NCBI GenBank assembly: GCA_964565665.1
Contig: CAZMFZ010000044.1
Span: forward strand, 1-25,493
Length of the DNA stretch: 25,493 bases
Source: CAZMFZ01 sp964565665
Lineage (GTDB): Bacteria; Bacteroidota; Bacteroidia; Cytophagales; UBA9547
Direction: 5' to 3'
Shown here: positions 8,476-15,150 of the stretch, one piece after another
Numbering within the stretch: the stretch's first letter is position 1
Layout of the letters: the number at the start of each line of letters is the position of its first letter
The notes under the pieces: model-generated
The model's database searches: none
Seen by the model: the letters and a program-made list of their open reading frames with translations, nothing else
Told to the model about the DNA's origin: nothing
Program-made: the position numbers and the translations under genes

Positions 8476-9336
8476 TTACTCATTATACCTTATTTCTAAA
8501 AATGATTTTCCAATCGTATTAATTAAATCAGAGGCTAGCAATGAAAATTCTCCAGTTTCTTTTACCGCAATATCTCCCGCTAATCCGTGCAAGAAAACAC
8601 CGGCTACGCAGGCCTGTTCAGACGTGTAATTCTGAGCTAGCAAAGCTGTTATCATTCCAGTTAAAGCATCTCCATTACCCCCTTTTGCCATGCCTGCATT
8701 ACCAGTTGTGTTGCTATAAGTATTTCCATTTGGGCAAGTGATAAAAGTATAGTGTCCTTTTAATACAACATATACCTGATGCTTTTTAGAGAATTCTATT
8801 TGCAAAGTATTTCGTTCTTCTTCATTTGCTGATTTTCCAACCAAGTTTTCGAACTCCATAGCGTGTGGAGTAAAAATACTTTCGGCAGGAATCCATTTTA
8901 GCCATACTTTATTTTTGGCAATGATGTTGATGGCATCAGCATCTACGACCATTGGCTTGTCATAAGTTTGAATAATTTTTTTAAATGCCTTTGTAGTTTC
9001 TGCACTTGTGCCAATGCCACAACCAATGCCCACGACATTAAATCTTTCTAATGGAATTGAAGCTGAAATAGTTATTTCATTTTCATCACATGTCACCATT
9101 GCTTCGGGAACCGTGGTTTGCAAAATGGTGTAACCGCATCTTGGAATGTAAATGGTAAGTAAACCCACTCCTGTTCTCAAACAAGCTTTTGCAGCAAGCA
9201 CAGCTGCACCCATTTTGCCAAAACTTCCTGCAAATATAATGGCGTGCCCATACGTAACTTTATGAGATTCTGGATTTCTCTTTTGAACAATACTGGCGAC
9301 AAGTTTTGCAGTAATTTTTTCAGTTTGTTGCTTCAT
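8476..9336 (-). CDS. nnrD: ADP/ATP-dependent NAD(P)H-hydrate dehydratase (YjeF C-terminal domain)
   Basis: A 286-residue ribokinase-like enzyme that repairs damaged nicotinamide cofactors by dehydrating the S form of NADHX/NADPHX, using ADP or ATP. Evidence: HAIIFAGSFGKMGAAVLAAKA near residue 25, TGVGLLTIYIP near 51, VVDADAIN near 131, TPHAMEFENL near 154, VVLKGHYT near 190 and the signature NTTGNAGMAKGGNGDALTG near 209-227. The N-terminal epimerase half (NnrE), often fused to it, is absent here, so an epimerase must be encoded elsewhere. It is the first gene of an apparent operon with the P2 ATPase and nitroreductase. Repair of NAD(P)H hydrates fits a redox-stress context. Confidence 0.92.
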   Translation of the reverse strand: MKQQTEKITAKLVASIVQKRNPESHKVTYGHAIIFAGSFGKMGAAVLAAKACLRTGVGLLTIYIPRCGYTILQTTVPEAMVTCDENEITISASIPLERFNVVGIGCGIGTSAETTKAFKKIIQTYDKPMVVDADAINIIAKNKVWLKWIPAESIFTPHAMEFENLVGKSANEEERNTLQIEFSKKHQVYVVLKGHYTFITCPNGNTYSNTTGNAGMAKGGNGDALTGMITALLAQNYTSEQACVAGVFLHGLAGDIAVKETGEFSLLASDLINTIGKSFLEIRYNE

Positions 9337-9465
9337 AAAATTAGTTTCTCTTTGAGTCCAAATCTTAGAAACTTGGCAAAATTGAGTTCGAGTTATTAAT
9401 GCATTTTTTACTCACAAATTTTTTGGTGCCGTTAAAAATTTATGATTAATGTCTTTAAACACCAT

Positions 9466-10473
9466 TTAATTTTTACTACTTTCTGTTTTTACTTCATTTT
9501 CTAAATGCACCCCATTTTTAAAATTGGAAATATTTTTCAGCGTAGTCATTGCTATCTGTTCCAAAGCCTCTTTTGTAAGAAAACCTTGATGAGCGGTAAT
9601 TAAAACATTTGGGAATCCAATCAGTCGTAGGAGTATTTCATCTTGAATTATATTTTCAGATAAATCTCTAAAAAACAATTTTTCCTCTTGCTCATAAACA
9701 TCAATTCCCAAATAGCCCATTTTTTCGTCTTTCAAGGCCTCAATGGCATCAGTGGTTTTTATTAAAGCCCCCCTGCTTGTATTAATTAACATTACTCCAT
9801 TTTTCATTTTAGCAAATGCTGCGTTGTTAATAAGGTGATTTGTTTGCGGAGATAAAGGGCAATGAAGTGAAATGATGTCGGAGTTTATAAGAATTTCATC
9901 AAAAGTTTTATAAAGAACACCTTTTTCTTTCAGAGTATCAGATTCAATAATATCATTTGCCAAAATTTTACAACCAAAGCCCAACATGATGTCACAAAAG
10001 GCCGTTCCTATTTTTCCAGTGCCAATAACACCTATCGTTTTATTGAAAAGATTGAAACCAGTAAGCTTTTCAACAGAAAAATTTCCTTCTCTTATTCGAT
10101 TATATGCTTTATGAGTTTTGCGATTTAGCGTTAAAATAAGTGCAACCGTATGTTCTGCAACTGCTTGGGGTGAATAGGCGGGCACCCTCACAACTTTGAT
10201 GTGCTTTGCTAAGGCGGCAACAAGGTCAACATTATTGAATCCTGCACATCGCAAGGCAATTAATTTAACCCCATTTTCCGATAGCTTATCTATTATTGGC
10301 TTATCGAGTTTATCGTTCACAAACACACAAACAACTTCGTAACCTTTTGCTAATTCTGCTGTGTTTGGATTTAGCGACTCCTCAAAATAGGTTAAGGTAT
10401 GTTTACTATTGATATTGCATAGATCAAAATACTCACGATCATAAGATTTTGTGCTGAATAATGCTGTTTTCAT
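9466..10473 (-). CDS. ldhA: D-lactate dehydrogenase-like 2-hydroxyacid dehydrogenase
   Basis: A 335-residue cytoplasmic NAD-dependent dehydrogenase, probably reducing pyruvate to D-lactate. The Rossmann motif GTGKIG is at 151-156. The catalytic residues are visible: Arg234 in NTSRGAL, a Glu in DVYEQEEKLFF (258-268) and His295 in ITAHQGF. RCAGFNNVDL (75-84) and the YEQEEKLFF segment followed by RDLS are characteristic of the LdhA branch rather than of glycerate or phosphoglycerate dehydrogenases. Length is normal. It is 129 bp upstream of nnrD on the same strand; the spacer has room for its own promoter, so coupling is uncertain. It would regenerate NAD+ when oxygen is low. Confidence 0.88.
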   Translation of the reverse strand: MKTALFSTKSYDREYFDLCNINSKHTLTYFEESLNPNTAELAKGYEVVCVFVNDKLDKPIIDKLSENGVKLIALRCAGFNNVDLVAALAKHIKVVRVPAYSPQAVAEHTVALILTLNRKTHKAYNRIREGNFSVEKLTGFNLFNKTIGVIGTGKIGTAFCDIMLGFGCKILANDIIESDTLKEKGVLYKTFDEILINSDIISLHCPLSPQTNHLINNAAFAKMKNGVMLINTSRGALIKTTDAIEALKDEKMGYLGIDVYEQEEKLFFRDLSENIIQDEILLRLIGFPNVLITAHQGFLTKEALEQIAMTTLKNISNFKNGVHLENEVKTESSKN

Positions 10474-10539
10474 TTTATTATTTTATTAGTTACTTTTTTT
10501 CTTTTTAAAACTTTTCAGATATATCATACTCGATGTTTT

Positions 10540-10894
10540 TTAAATTAAATTTTGCACAACTAAAATCTCCTTCTTTCGGTCTGCATACTTCTGCTCGTAG
10601 TTAAAAGTGAGCTTGGCTAACAAACCATTAGCTGTCCATTGCAATTTTTCTGAAGCCAATAGATAGGTGGGAAACCAAGTGCTTTCTGAAAGCCAACGAA
10701 GCAATTCCCCTTGGTCTACCAAATTTATAAAGAAGGGCAACCTTATATCAGTTTCGGGCAGCCCTGCAAGCTGCTGGTAGCTAAATATTTGCCAGTATGA
10801 GAGAGAATCAAAGCACCGCCTCCGCCCCCACTGCTCCTAAGCCTTAAAGTGCTAATAGTGAAATTAGAATATTCCTTCCTGATGTTGTTTTCAT
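10540..10894 (-). pseudogene. Decayed composite remnant: small membrane protein start joined to a DUF6544-like fragment
   Basis: Right after the NmrA gene (3 bp past its stop) an ATG at 10894 opens MKTTSGRNILISLLAL, then a stop. The next frames continue as LGAV and then GGGGALILSHTGKYLA, so two frame changes restore what looks like the start of a small membrane protein (form LGxGAVxGGGALILSPxGxLLGMP). From about 10830 the frame changes again to YWQIFSYQQLAGLPETDIR and runs into a 66-codon open stretch (10540-10740). Its GELLRWLSESTWFPTYLL and AKLTFNYEQK match my memory of DUF6544/DUF6920 proteins, but more than half of such a protein is missing. It reads as two broken genes fused by deletion. 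No function is expected. Family names rest on pattern memory, not a search. Confidence 0.55.
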
Positions 10895-10897
10895 TAT

Positions 10898-11767
10898 TTA
10901 CTCCTTCAGTTTATTCAAATTTACCTGAATAAATTGCTCAAAACTGTTAGGCTCTTTGTTTAAAAGTTCTTTTACACAATTCGTTATTTGAGGTTCTTTT
11001 TGAAATCGAGGCAAATAATGAAGTATTATCATTACCAAAATAAGCATAGCAGGTATTTTTTCTTTTCGTTTGGCAAGATAAAACTTAATCAAATTGGGTG
11101 ATTCGTAGTTTATTTTCACTTTCAAGGCTTCACTTAATTTTTCTGCCATTTCAGCGAAAGTTAACTTTTCGTTACAGGTTAGTTCGTAGCTTTTATTTAA
11201 ATGGTCTTTAGATTCTGTTAAAATTTTTGCAGCTATTTCGCCAACATCTGTTACATCTACCAAAGTAAATTTTGCATTGCCGGAAGGTAAAAATATACTC
11301 TTATTCTTTACTAAATCGTTGTGCAACGTGGACGTAAAGTTTTGCATAAAATAAGCAGGACGCAAAAAAGTGTACGGTATGTCGCTCTCCACAATTAGTT
11401 TTTCAATTTTATGATGGGGAATAATTGTACTTTTTTCAACCCCTTGCACCGATAAAAATACAATGTGCTTTACCCCACAGCTATTTGACAAATTGATAAG
11501 CGGTTTAAAGTATTTTTCTACTTCAGATAATTGTGGCGGACGCAATAAAAAAAGTATATCGCATTGAGCTAAGGCTGGTTTATAAGTTGCAGCATCTGTA
11601 AAATCAAAACGCATAGTATTCAATTTATAATCTTGTAATTTTGGTTTGTCTTTTTCTAAATCAAATACACCCGCATAAATTTCAAAAGTATGAGTGAGTT
11701 TGCTCAAACCTTTTATTACCGCCATACCCACATTGCCTGTAGCACCAGTTATTAAAATATTTTTCAT
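10898..11767 (-). CDS. NmrA/SDR-type NAD(P)-binding oxidoreductase
   Basis: An atypical short-chain dehydrogenase/NmrA-like protein of 289 residues from the preferred start. NILITGATGNVGMAVI at the N-terminus is the GxxGxxG dinucleotide-binding motif. HIVFLSVQGVEKS, HHKIEKLIVESDIPYTFLRPAYFMQN and FTLVDVTDVGEIAAKIL are typical NmrA/QOR2 strands; the active-site Tyr of classical SDRs is absent. Members act as NAD(P)H:quinone oxidoreductases or redox sensors. I choose ATG 11767 because GGAG lies about 6 nt before it and the protein then begins at the Rossmann strand. The frame is open to ATG 11869, which would add 34 residues and overlap the SOUL gene by 8 bp. It is probably cotranscribed with the SOUL gene. 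Confidence 0.85.
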   Translation of the reverse strand: MKNILITGATGNVGMAVIKGLSKLTHTFEIYAGVFDLEKDKPKLQDYKLNTMRFDFTDAATYKPALAQCDILFLLRPPQLSEVEKYFKPLINLSNSCGVKHIVFLSVQGVEKSTIIPHHKIEKLIVESDIPYTFLRPAYFMQNFTSTLHNDLVKNKSIFLPSGNAKFTLVDVTDVGEIAAKILTESKDHLNKSYELTCNEKLTFAEMAEKLSEALKVKINYESPNLIKFYLAKRKEKIPAMLILVMIILHYLPRFQKEPQITNCVKELLNKEPNSFEQFIQVNLNKLKE

Positions 11768-11861
11768 AATCTCCATCTTTTCGTTTTGTTGTTTACAGCT
11801 TGATTTTTTTACAAAATCTAACAGGTAATTTCCACCTGCACTTTTCTTTAAAGTCTTGCTA

Positions 11862-12458
11862 TTATCCATTCCAACGCACGCTCACAATTATTTCATTTTT
11901 CCTTCCCCAAAATTGATAGGGAGCGTTGTAGCCTAAAAAGCGGAAGTTTCCATAATACTCAATTCCATTCGCTTTTAATGCACTTTCTAGTTTGGAAGTG
12001 TATTTTTTAATTTCCTTGTCATTGGCATAGCCACCAAATTGAATAGCTGCCACATATTCTTCTGTAGTTGTTTTAATGATGATAGACGAATCGTTTGGTT
12101 TTGGTAAATTATCTTTAGAGTAATCTGATGGCATTACAAAACTCATGGAAGATTGGGAATCATTGATGTCCATGTGCACGGGTGTTGTCATGGCAATACT
12201 TTTATTGTCTTTATTCCCTCCAAAAATATAGGAAGCCAATTTCCTAAATCCTAGGGAGGATAATTCTTTGTAGGTTTTTGCACCCATCGAAACAGTTGCC
12301 ATCGTAGCTGAAGGGTACAGGCGTAACTCAAATTCTTTTTCTATTTTAATAACTCTATACGGTTGTGTTTCAGTCTTTGCCATTATAAAATAGGTTTGCG
12401 AAATGATTACTAAAATGTTTAAAAATGCAAATATTAATATAGTTATTTTCATAATCAT
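11862..12458 (-). CDS. SOUL family heme-binding protein
   Basis: A 198-residue protein with an N-terminal hydrophobic segment (KITILIFAFLNILVIIS, residues 4-20), a signal anchor or signal peptide, followed by a SOUL/HBP domain. Family features: EKEFELRLYPSATMATVSM near residues 40-58, a FRKLASYIFGGNKDNKSIAMTTPV-type block near 71-94 (the MTTPV turn is diagnostic), and the closing block NAPYQFWGRKNEIIVSV near 179-195. SOUL proteins bind heme or tetrapyrroles; the exact role in bacteria is unclear. Its N-terminus suggests the periplasmic or membrane face. The frame has ATG at 12458 and 12452; the second may be the true start. It is followed at once by the NmrA gene. Confidence 0.88.
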   Translation of the reverse strand: MIMKITILIFAFLNILVIISQTYFIMAKTETQPYRVIKIEKEFELRLYPSATMATVSMGAKTYKELSSLGFRKLASYIFGGNKDNKSIAMTTPVHMDINDSQSSMSFVMPSDYSKDNLPKPNDSSIIIKTTTEEYVAAIQFGGYANDKEIKKYTSKLESALKANGIEYYGNFRFLGYNAPYQFWGRKNEIIVSVRWNG

Positions 12459-12463
12459 AATAT

Positions 12464-12592
12464 CTAATTTTTGTAATAAGTGTACTCTATTGCTTGTTCC
12501 TCGGGCTGTTGCTCACCGACCGAAAACTTTGTTTTCTGAGTACCACTTACCAAAATTAAGTCTAAGCCTATTTCAGGACTAGACAGTTTACA
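12464..12592 (-). pseudogene. Possible 3' remnant of an unknown gene upstream of SOUL
   Basis: A 42-codon open stretch runs from just after a TAG to a TAG 5 bp before the SOUL start. It has no start codon in its first part. The translation (GLDLILVSGTQKTKFSVGE, then a Glu/Gln-rich segment ending IEYTYYKN) looks like ordinary coding sequence rather than noise. Its position, directly ahead of the SOUL gene on the same strand, fits the tail of a truncated operon member. I do not recognise the family, and it may be chance. Confidence 0.25.
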
Positions 12593-12872
12593 CTACCATA
12601 ACTAATTTAGTGCCATTGGATAAAACTCTCAACGGCTACAAAATAGGCAAAGCACCTTAATTACCCCACTGTGAAACGTAATAAACAAGTTAGAGTTGTT
12701 ATGGAGGATTTCAATAAATATGCGTTCATGGTAATATGCATGTCTTTAATATAAGTAAAAATGGATAATGAATCACATTCAGCTTTTTTCAGGAAGGAAA
12801 TAGGTTTATGTGCTTGCCTAAGTACATTTTTTGATATGGTGGTATGCTTTTTCCATATTAAGTAAATATAAT
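12593..12872. other. Spacer between the SOUL and copper-oxidase genes
   Basis: Nothing convincing is seen here. With the possible gene remnant at 12464-12592 it makes a gap of about 410 bp. An imperfect hairpin (ATATGG ... CCATAT, about 12834-12858) lies just past the multicopper oxidase stop but has no T-run, so I do not call it a terminator. Confidence 0.4.
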
Positions 12873-15140
12873 TTAATAATTCAAACTAAATCCGATACCG
12901 AATCCCATATCGCTGTCGTAATGTGTTCTTATGCCCATATTTTTATTAATGATGTAGCGCAATTCTGCCAAATATTCCTTGTCTGTATTCACCATCAAAC
13001 CTGCCCTTATTCTTTTTGAAATCGGAATATCTTTTCGAATTAAAGATAAACGTACAATGCCATCGTGATATACTTCCGCTTGAAAGTTTACGAGCATTGG
13101 AAGGGTGTATATAAAACCCAAACTTACAGCACTTCTATTGTCTTTTTTGTTTGTCTGACCAAATGCGTTTTTTTCTTGGCCGTCAATTCCCATTTTTCTA
13201 TACCGCCAATCAAAACCTACGAAGGGCATAAACCATTGCATTTTACCGACATATCGCCCTATATGGGTTTCTGTTTCGTAGCCGTGCTTGTCGTTATAAC
13301 CCAAACGCCAATCTGTGCCTATGCTCCAACGTGTGTTTGAAAGCATTGCCATACCATCGTTTCCATTGGTGGCAAAGTCGTTTTCTGCCATAAAGTGAAA
13401 CATACGGTCATCGGCAAAAAGCATACGTTTTGCAAGTCTTGGATTGGGGATTTCAGGATTAACGGGTTGGTTTTCGTAGGAAAAAACCCTTCCCATTCCA
13501 GCCATCATGTGGTATAAAACATGGCAATGAAAAAACCAATCGCCATATACATTTGCATTGAATTCAAGTGTATCGGTCTCCATAGGCATAATGTCAACCA
13601 CATTTTTTAAAGGTGAATATTTGCCTTTCCCGTTGAGTAGTCTGAAATCATGGCCGTGCAAGTGCATAGGGTGCCGCATCATGGAGTTGTTGTGAATAAT
13701 AATTTTTACGTTTTCACCTTTTTTGATCAGGATTTTGTCGGCTTCCGAAATCACTTTATTATTTAGACTCCAAACATAGCGGTTCATATTTCCACTGAGT
13801 TCAAATTTTAAAAGCTTAGTAGGTGCTTCTGGCAAAGTGGTATTGATGGTCGATTTCAGCATGGCGTAATTCAATGTTTTGGGTTTGGAAATTGCCTTTT
13901 CTGTATGCCCAGAATGTTCCATATCCATTCCTTCCATCTTTTTTTTTGTTCCCTCTTCGGTGGTTATTGGGCTGCTTCCCGTCACTTCAGGGTACATCAC
14001 CGAGTTCATGTCCATTTTATTTAGGCTCATTTGCATGCCCATATCGTCCAAATTTCCATCCATTTTCATCATTCGGTTCATCATTTTCATGCCTTCAAAA
14101 TATTTGAGTTTGGGCAATGGTTTCGCCAATTGTTTTGTACCCTCTCCTACAAATAACGAGGCAGATTTTATCCTGTCTTCGGATGTGGCTAAAAATTCAT
14201 AGGCTTTGTTCTCCTCAGGAATGGGTACGATAATATCGTAGGTCTCCGAAACGGCTATCAGTAACCTATCAACTTCCACTGGTTCTACATCATTTCCATC
14301 GTTGGCTACTACCGTGATTTTACCACCTGCATACGTGAGCCAAAAATAGGAAGAAGCACCACCGTTGGAAATGCGGAGGCGAAGCCGCCTAGCCCCCGAA
14401 GGGGGAAAATGAGAAGCTACATTTTTACCGTTAATGAGCAATTTGTCATAATATACATCGCTGACATCCATGGCGTTCATTCGTTTCCACTCATTTACAA
14501 TTTTGGTTTTGAAATGCCCAGCTCTTATGGCTTCTGTGTAGCTCTGGGTTGTTCCCTTTCTTATCGCAAACCAATCGCTAGCATTGTGCAACATTCGGTG
14601 AACGTTGTTGGGATTTAGGTCTGTCCATTCGCTTAAAATAATGGGAATAGTAGGCAAATCATCTATTCCTTTTCTAAAAGTATCCTCCTGACCTACGAAG
14701 GGGGAATTTTGCTCTTTTTTATTCATAATAAACGAACCGTACATGCCTATTTGTTCTTGCAAACCACTATGGCTGTGGTACCAATGCGTCCCGTTTTGAA
14801 TGATTGGGAAACGATAAATATGTGTGCTATTGGGCTTGATGGGCATCTGCGTTAGGTTAGGAACGCCATCGTATTTATTGGGCAAAAATAGGCCATGCCA
14901 GTGCAATGAAGTAGTTTCTTTAAGCTCATTATGCACATGAATTTCTGCGGTATCGCCTTCGGTAAATGTCAATGTAGGCATTGGAATTTGTCCATTTACG
15001 GCTATGGCTCTTTTGGCTTTGCCAGTAAAATTTACCATTGTATCACGTACATATAAATCGTAACGTACCACTTTTTGGGCAAAAGAATTTTGAGCAAATA
15101 AGATAATAGCGCAAACAACACCAAGAACTATTGCTTTCAT
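12873..15140 (-). CDS. Multicopper oxidase (CopA-like) fused to a CopB-like outer-membrane barrel
   Basis: A 755-residue exported protein; the signal peptide ends near SFAQ (residues 1-22). Three cupredoxin domains follow, with the four copper motifs HWHG (80-83), HWYHSHSG (119-126), HPMHLHGH (490-497) and HCHVLYHMMAGMG (538-550), the last giving the type 1 Cys and axial Met. A Met/His-rich insert lies near 355-415 (MMNRMMKMDGN, KMDMNSVMYPEV, KMEGMDMEHSGH). It probably oxidises toxic Cu(I) to Cu(II). From about 565 to the end the protein changes to CopB-like sequence (WSIGTDWRLGY, FVGFDWRYRK, FGIGFSLNY) with alternating beta strands and a final aromatic residue, as in an outer-membrane barrel. 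CopA and CopB are usually separate, so this is a fusion, although related forms occur in Bacteroidota. Two palindromic repeats are embedded at 14375-14409 and 14674-14706. It is the last gene of the copper operon, 10 bp after the ATPase. Confidence 0.92.
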   Translation of the reverse strand: MKAIVLGVVCAIILFAQNSFAQKVVRYDLYVRDTMVNFTGKAKRAIAVNGQIPMPTLTFTEGDTAEIHVHNELKETTSLHWHGLFLPNKYDGVPNLTQMPIKPNSTHIYRFPIIQNGTHWYHSHSGLQEQIGMYGSFIMNKKEQNSPFVGQEDTFRKGIDDLPTIPIILSEWTDLNPNNVHRMLHNASDWFAIRKGTTQSYTEAIRAGHFKTKIVNEWKRMNAMDVSDVYYDKLLINGKNVASHFPPSGARRLRLRISNGGASSYFWLTYAGGKITVVANDGNDVEPVEVDRLLIAVSETYDIIVPIPEENKAYEFLATSEDRIKSASLFVGEGTKQLAKPLPKLKYFEGMKMMNRMMKMDGNLDDMGMQMSLNKMDMNSVMYPEVTGSSPITTEEGTKKKMEGMDMEHSGHTEKAISKPKTLNYAMLKSTINTTLPEAPTKLLKFELSGNMNRYVWSLNNKVISEADKILIKKGENVKIIIHNNSMMRHPMHLHGHDFRLLNGKGKYSPLKNVVDIMPMETDTLEFNANVYGDWFFHCHVLYHMMAGMGRVFSYENQPVNPEIPNPRLAKRMLFADDRMFHFMAENDFATNGNDGMAMLSNTRWSIGTDWRLGYNDKHGYETETHIGRYVGKMQWFMPFVGFDWRYRKMGIDGQEKNAFGQTNKKDNRSAVSLGFIYTLPMLVNFQAEVYHDGIVRLSLIRKDIPISKRIRAGLMVNTDKEYLAELRYIINKNMGIRTHYDSDMGFGIGFSLNY
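14375..14409 (-). repeat. GC-rich double-hairpin element inside the multicopper oxidase gene
   Basis: Two adjacent hairpins: CCCCC/GGGGG (14393-14397 with 14401-14405, loop of 3) and AGGCG/CGCCT (14377-14381 with 14386-14390, loop of 4). On the coding strand it reads CCCCCTTCGGGGG then CTAGGCGG. It is translated in frame as SHFPPSGARRLRL (residues 243-255), where relatives have a short loop before the conserved RLRxxNGGASSYF segment. It resembles CCCCCTTCGGGGGTTAGG intergenic palindromes I associate with Bacteroidota genomes. Confidence 0.65.
14674..14706 (-). repeat. Degenerate second copy of the CCCCCTTCG element in the same gene
   Basis: On the coding strand it starts TTCCCCCTTCG, continues TAGGTCAGGAGG and ends near CTTTTAG. 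It lines up with the CCCCCTTCGGGGGTTAGGGGG family form with about four changes in the second half, so the hairpin is largely lost. It is translated as SPFVGQEDTFR (residues 146-156), in a linker before the conserved GIDDLPTIPI. The reading frame through CCCCCTTCG differs from that of the copy at 14375-14409. Confidence 0.45.
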
Positions 15141-15150
15141 TTTTAAGTTT

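Noticed and set aside
9765..9780. CCCCC run in the lactate dehydrogenase gene as a repeat copy
   Set aside because: It encodes the conserved NTSRGAL catalytic motif and has no hairpin.
10815..10835. GC-rich run that resembles the palindromic repeats
   Set aside because: It has no inverted repeat, and it codes for the GGGG stretch expected at the start of the broken small membrane protein.
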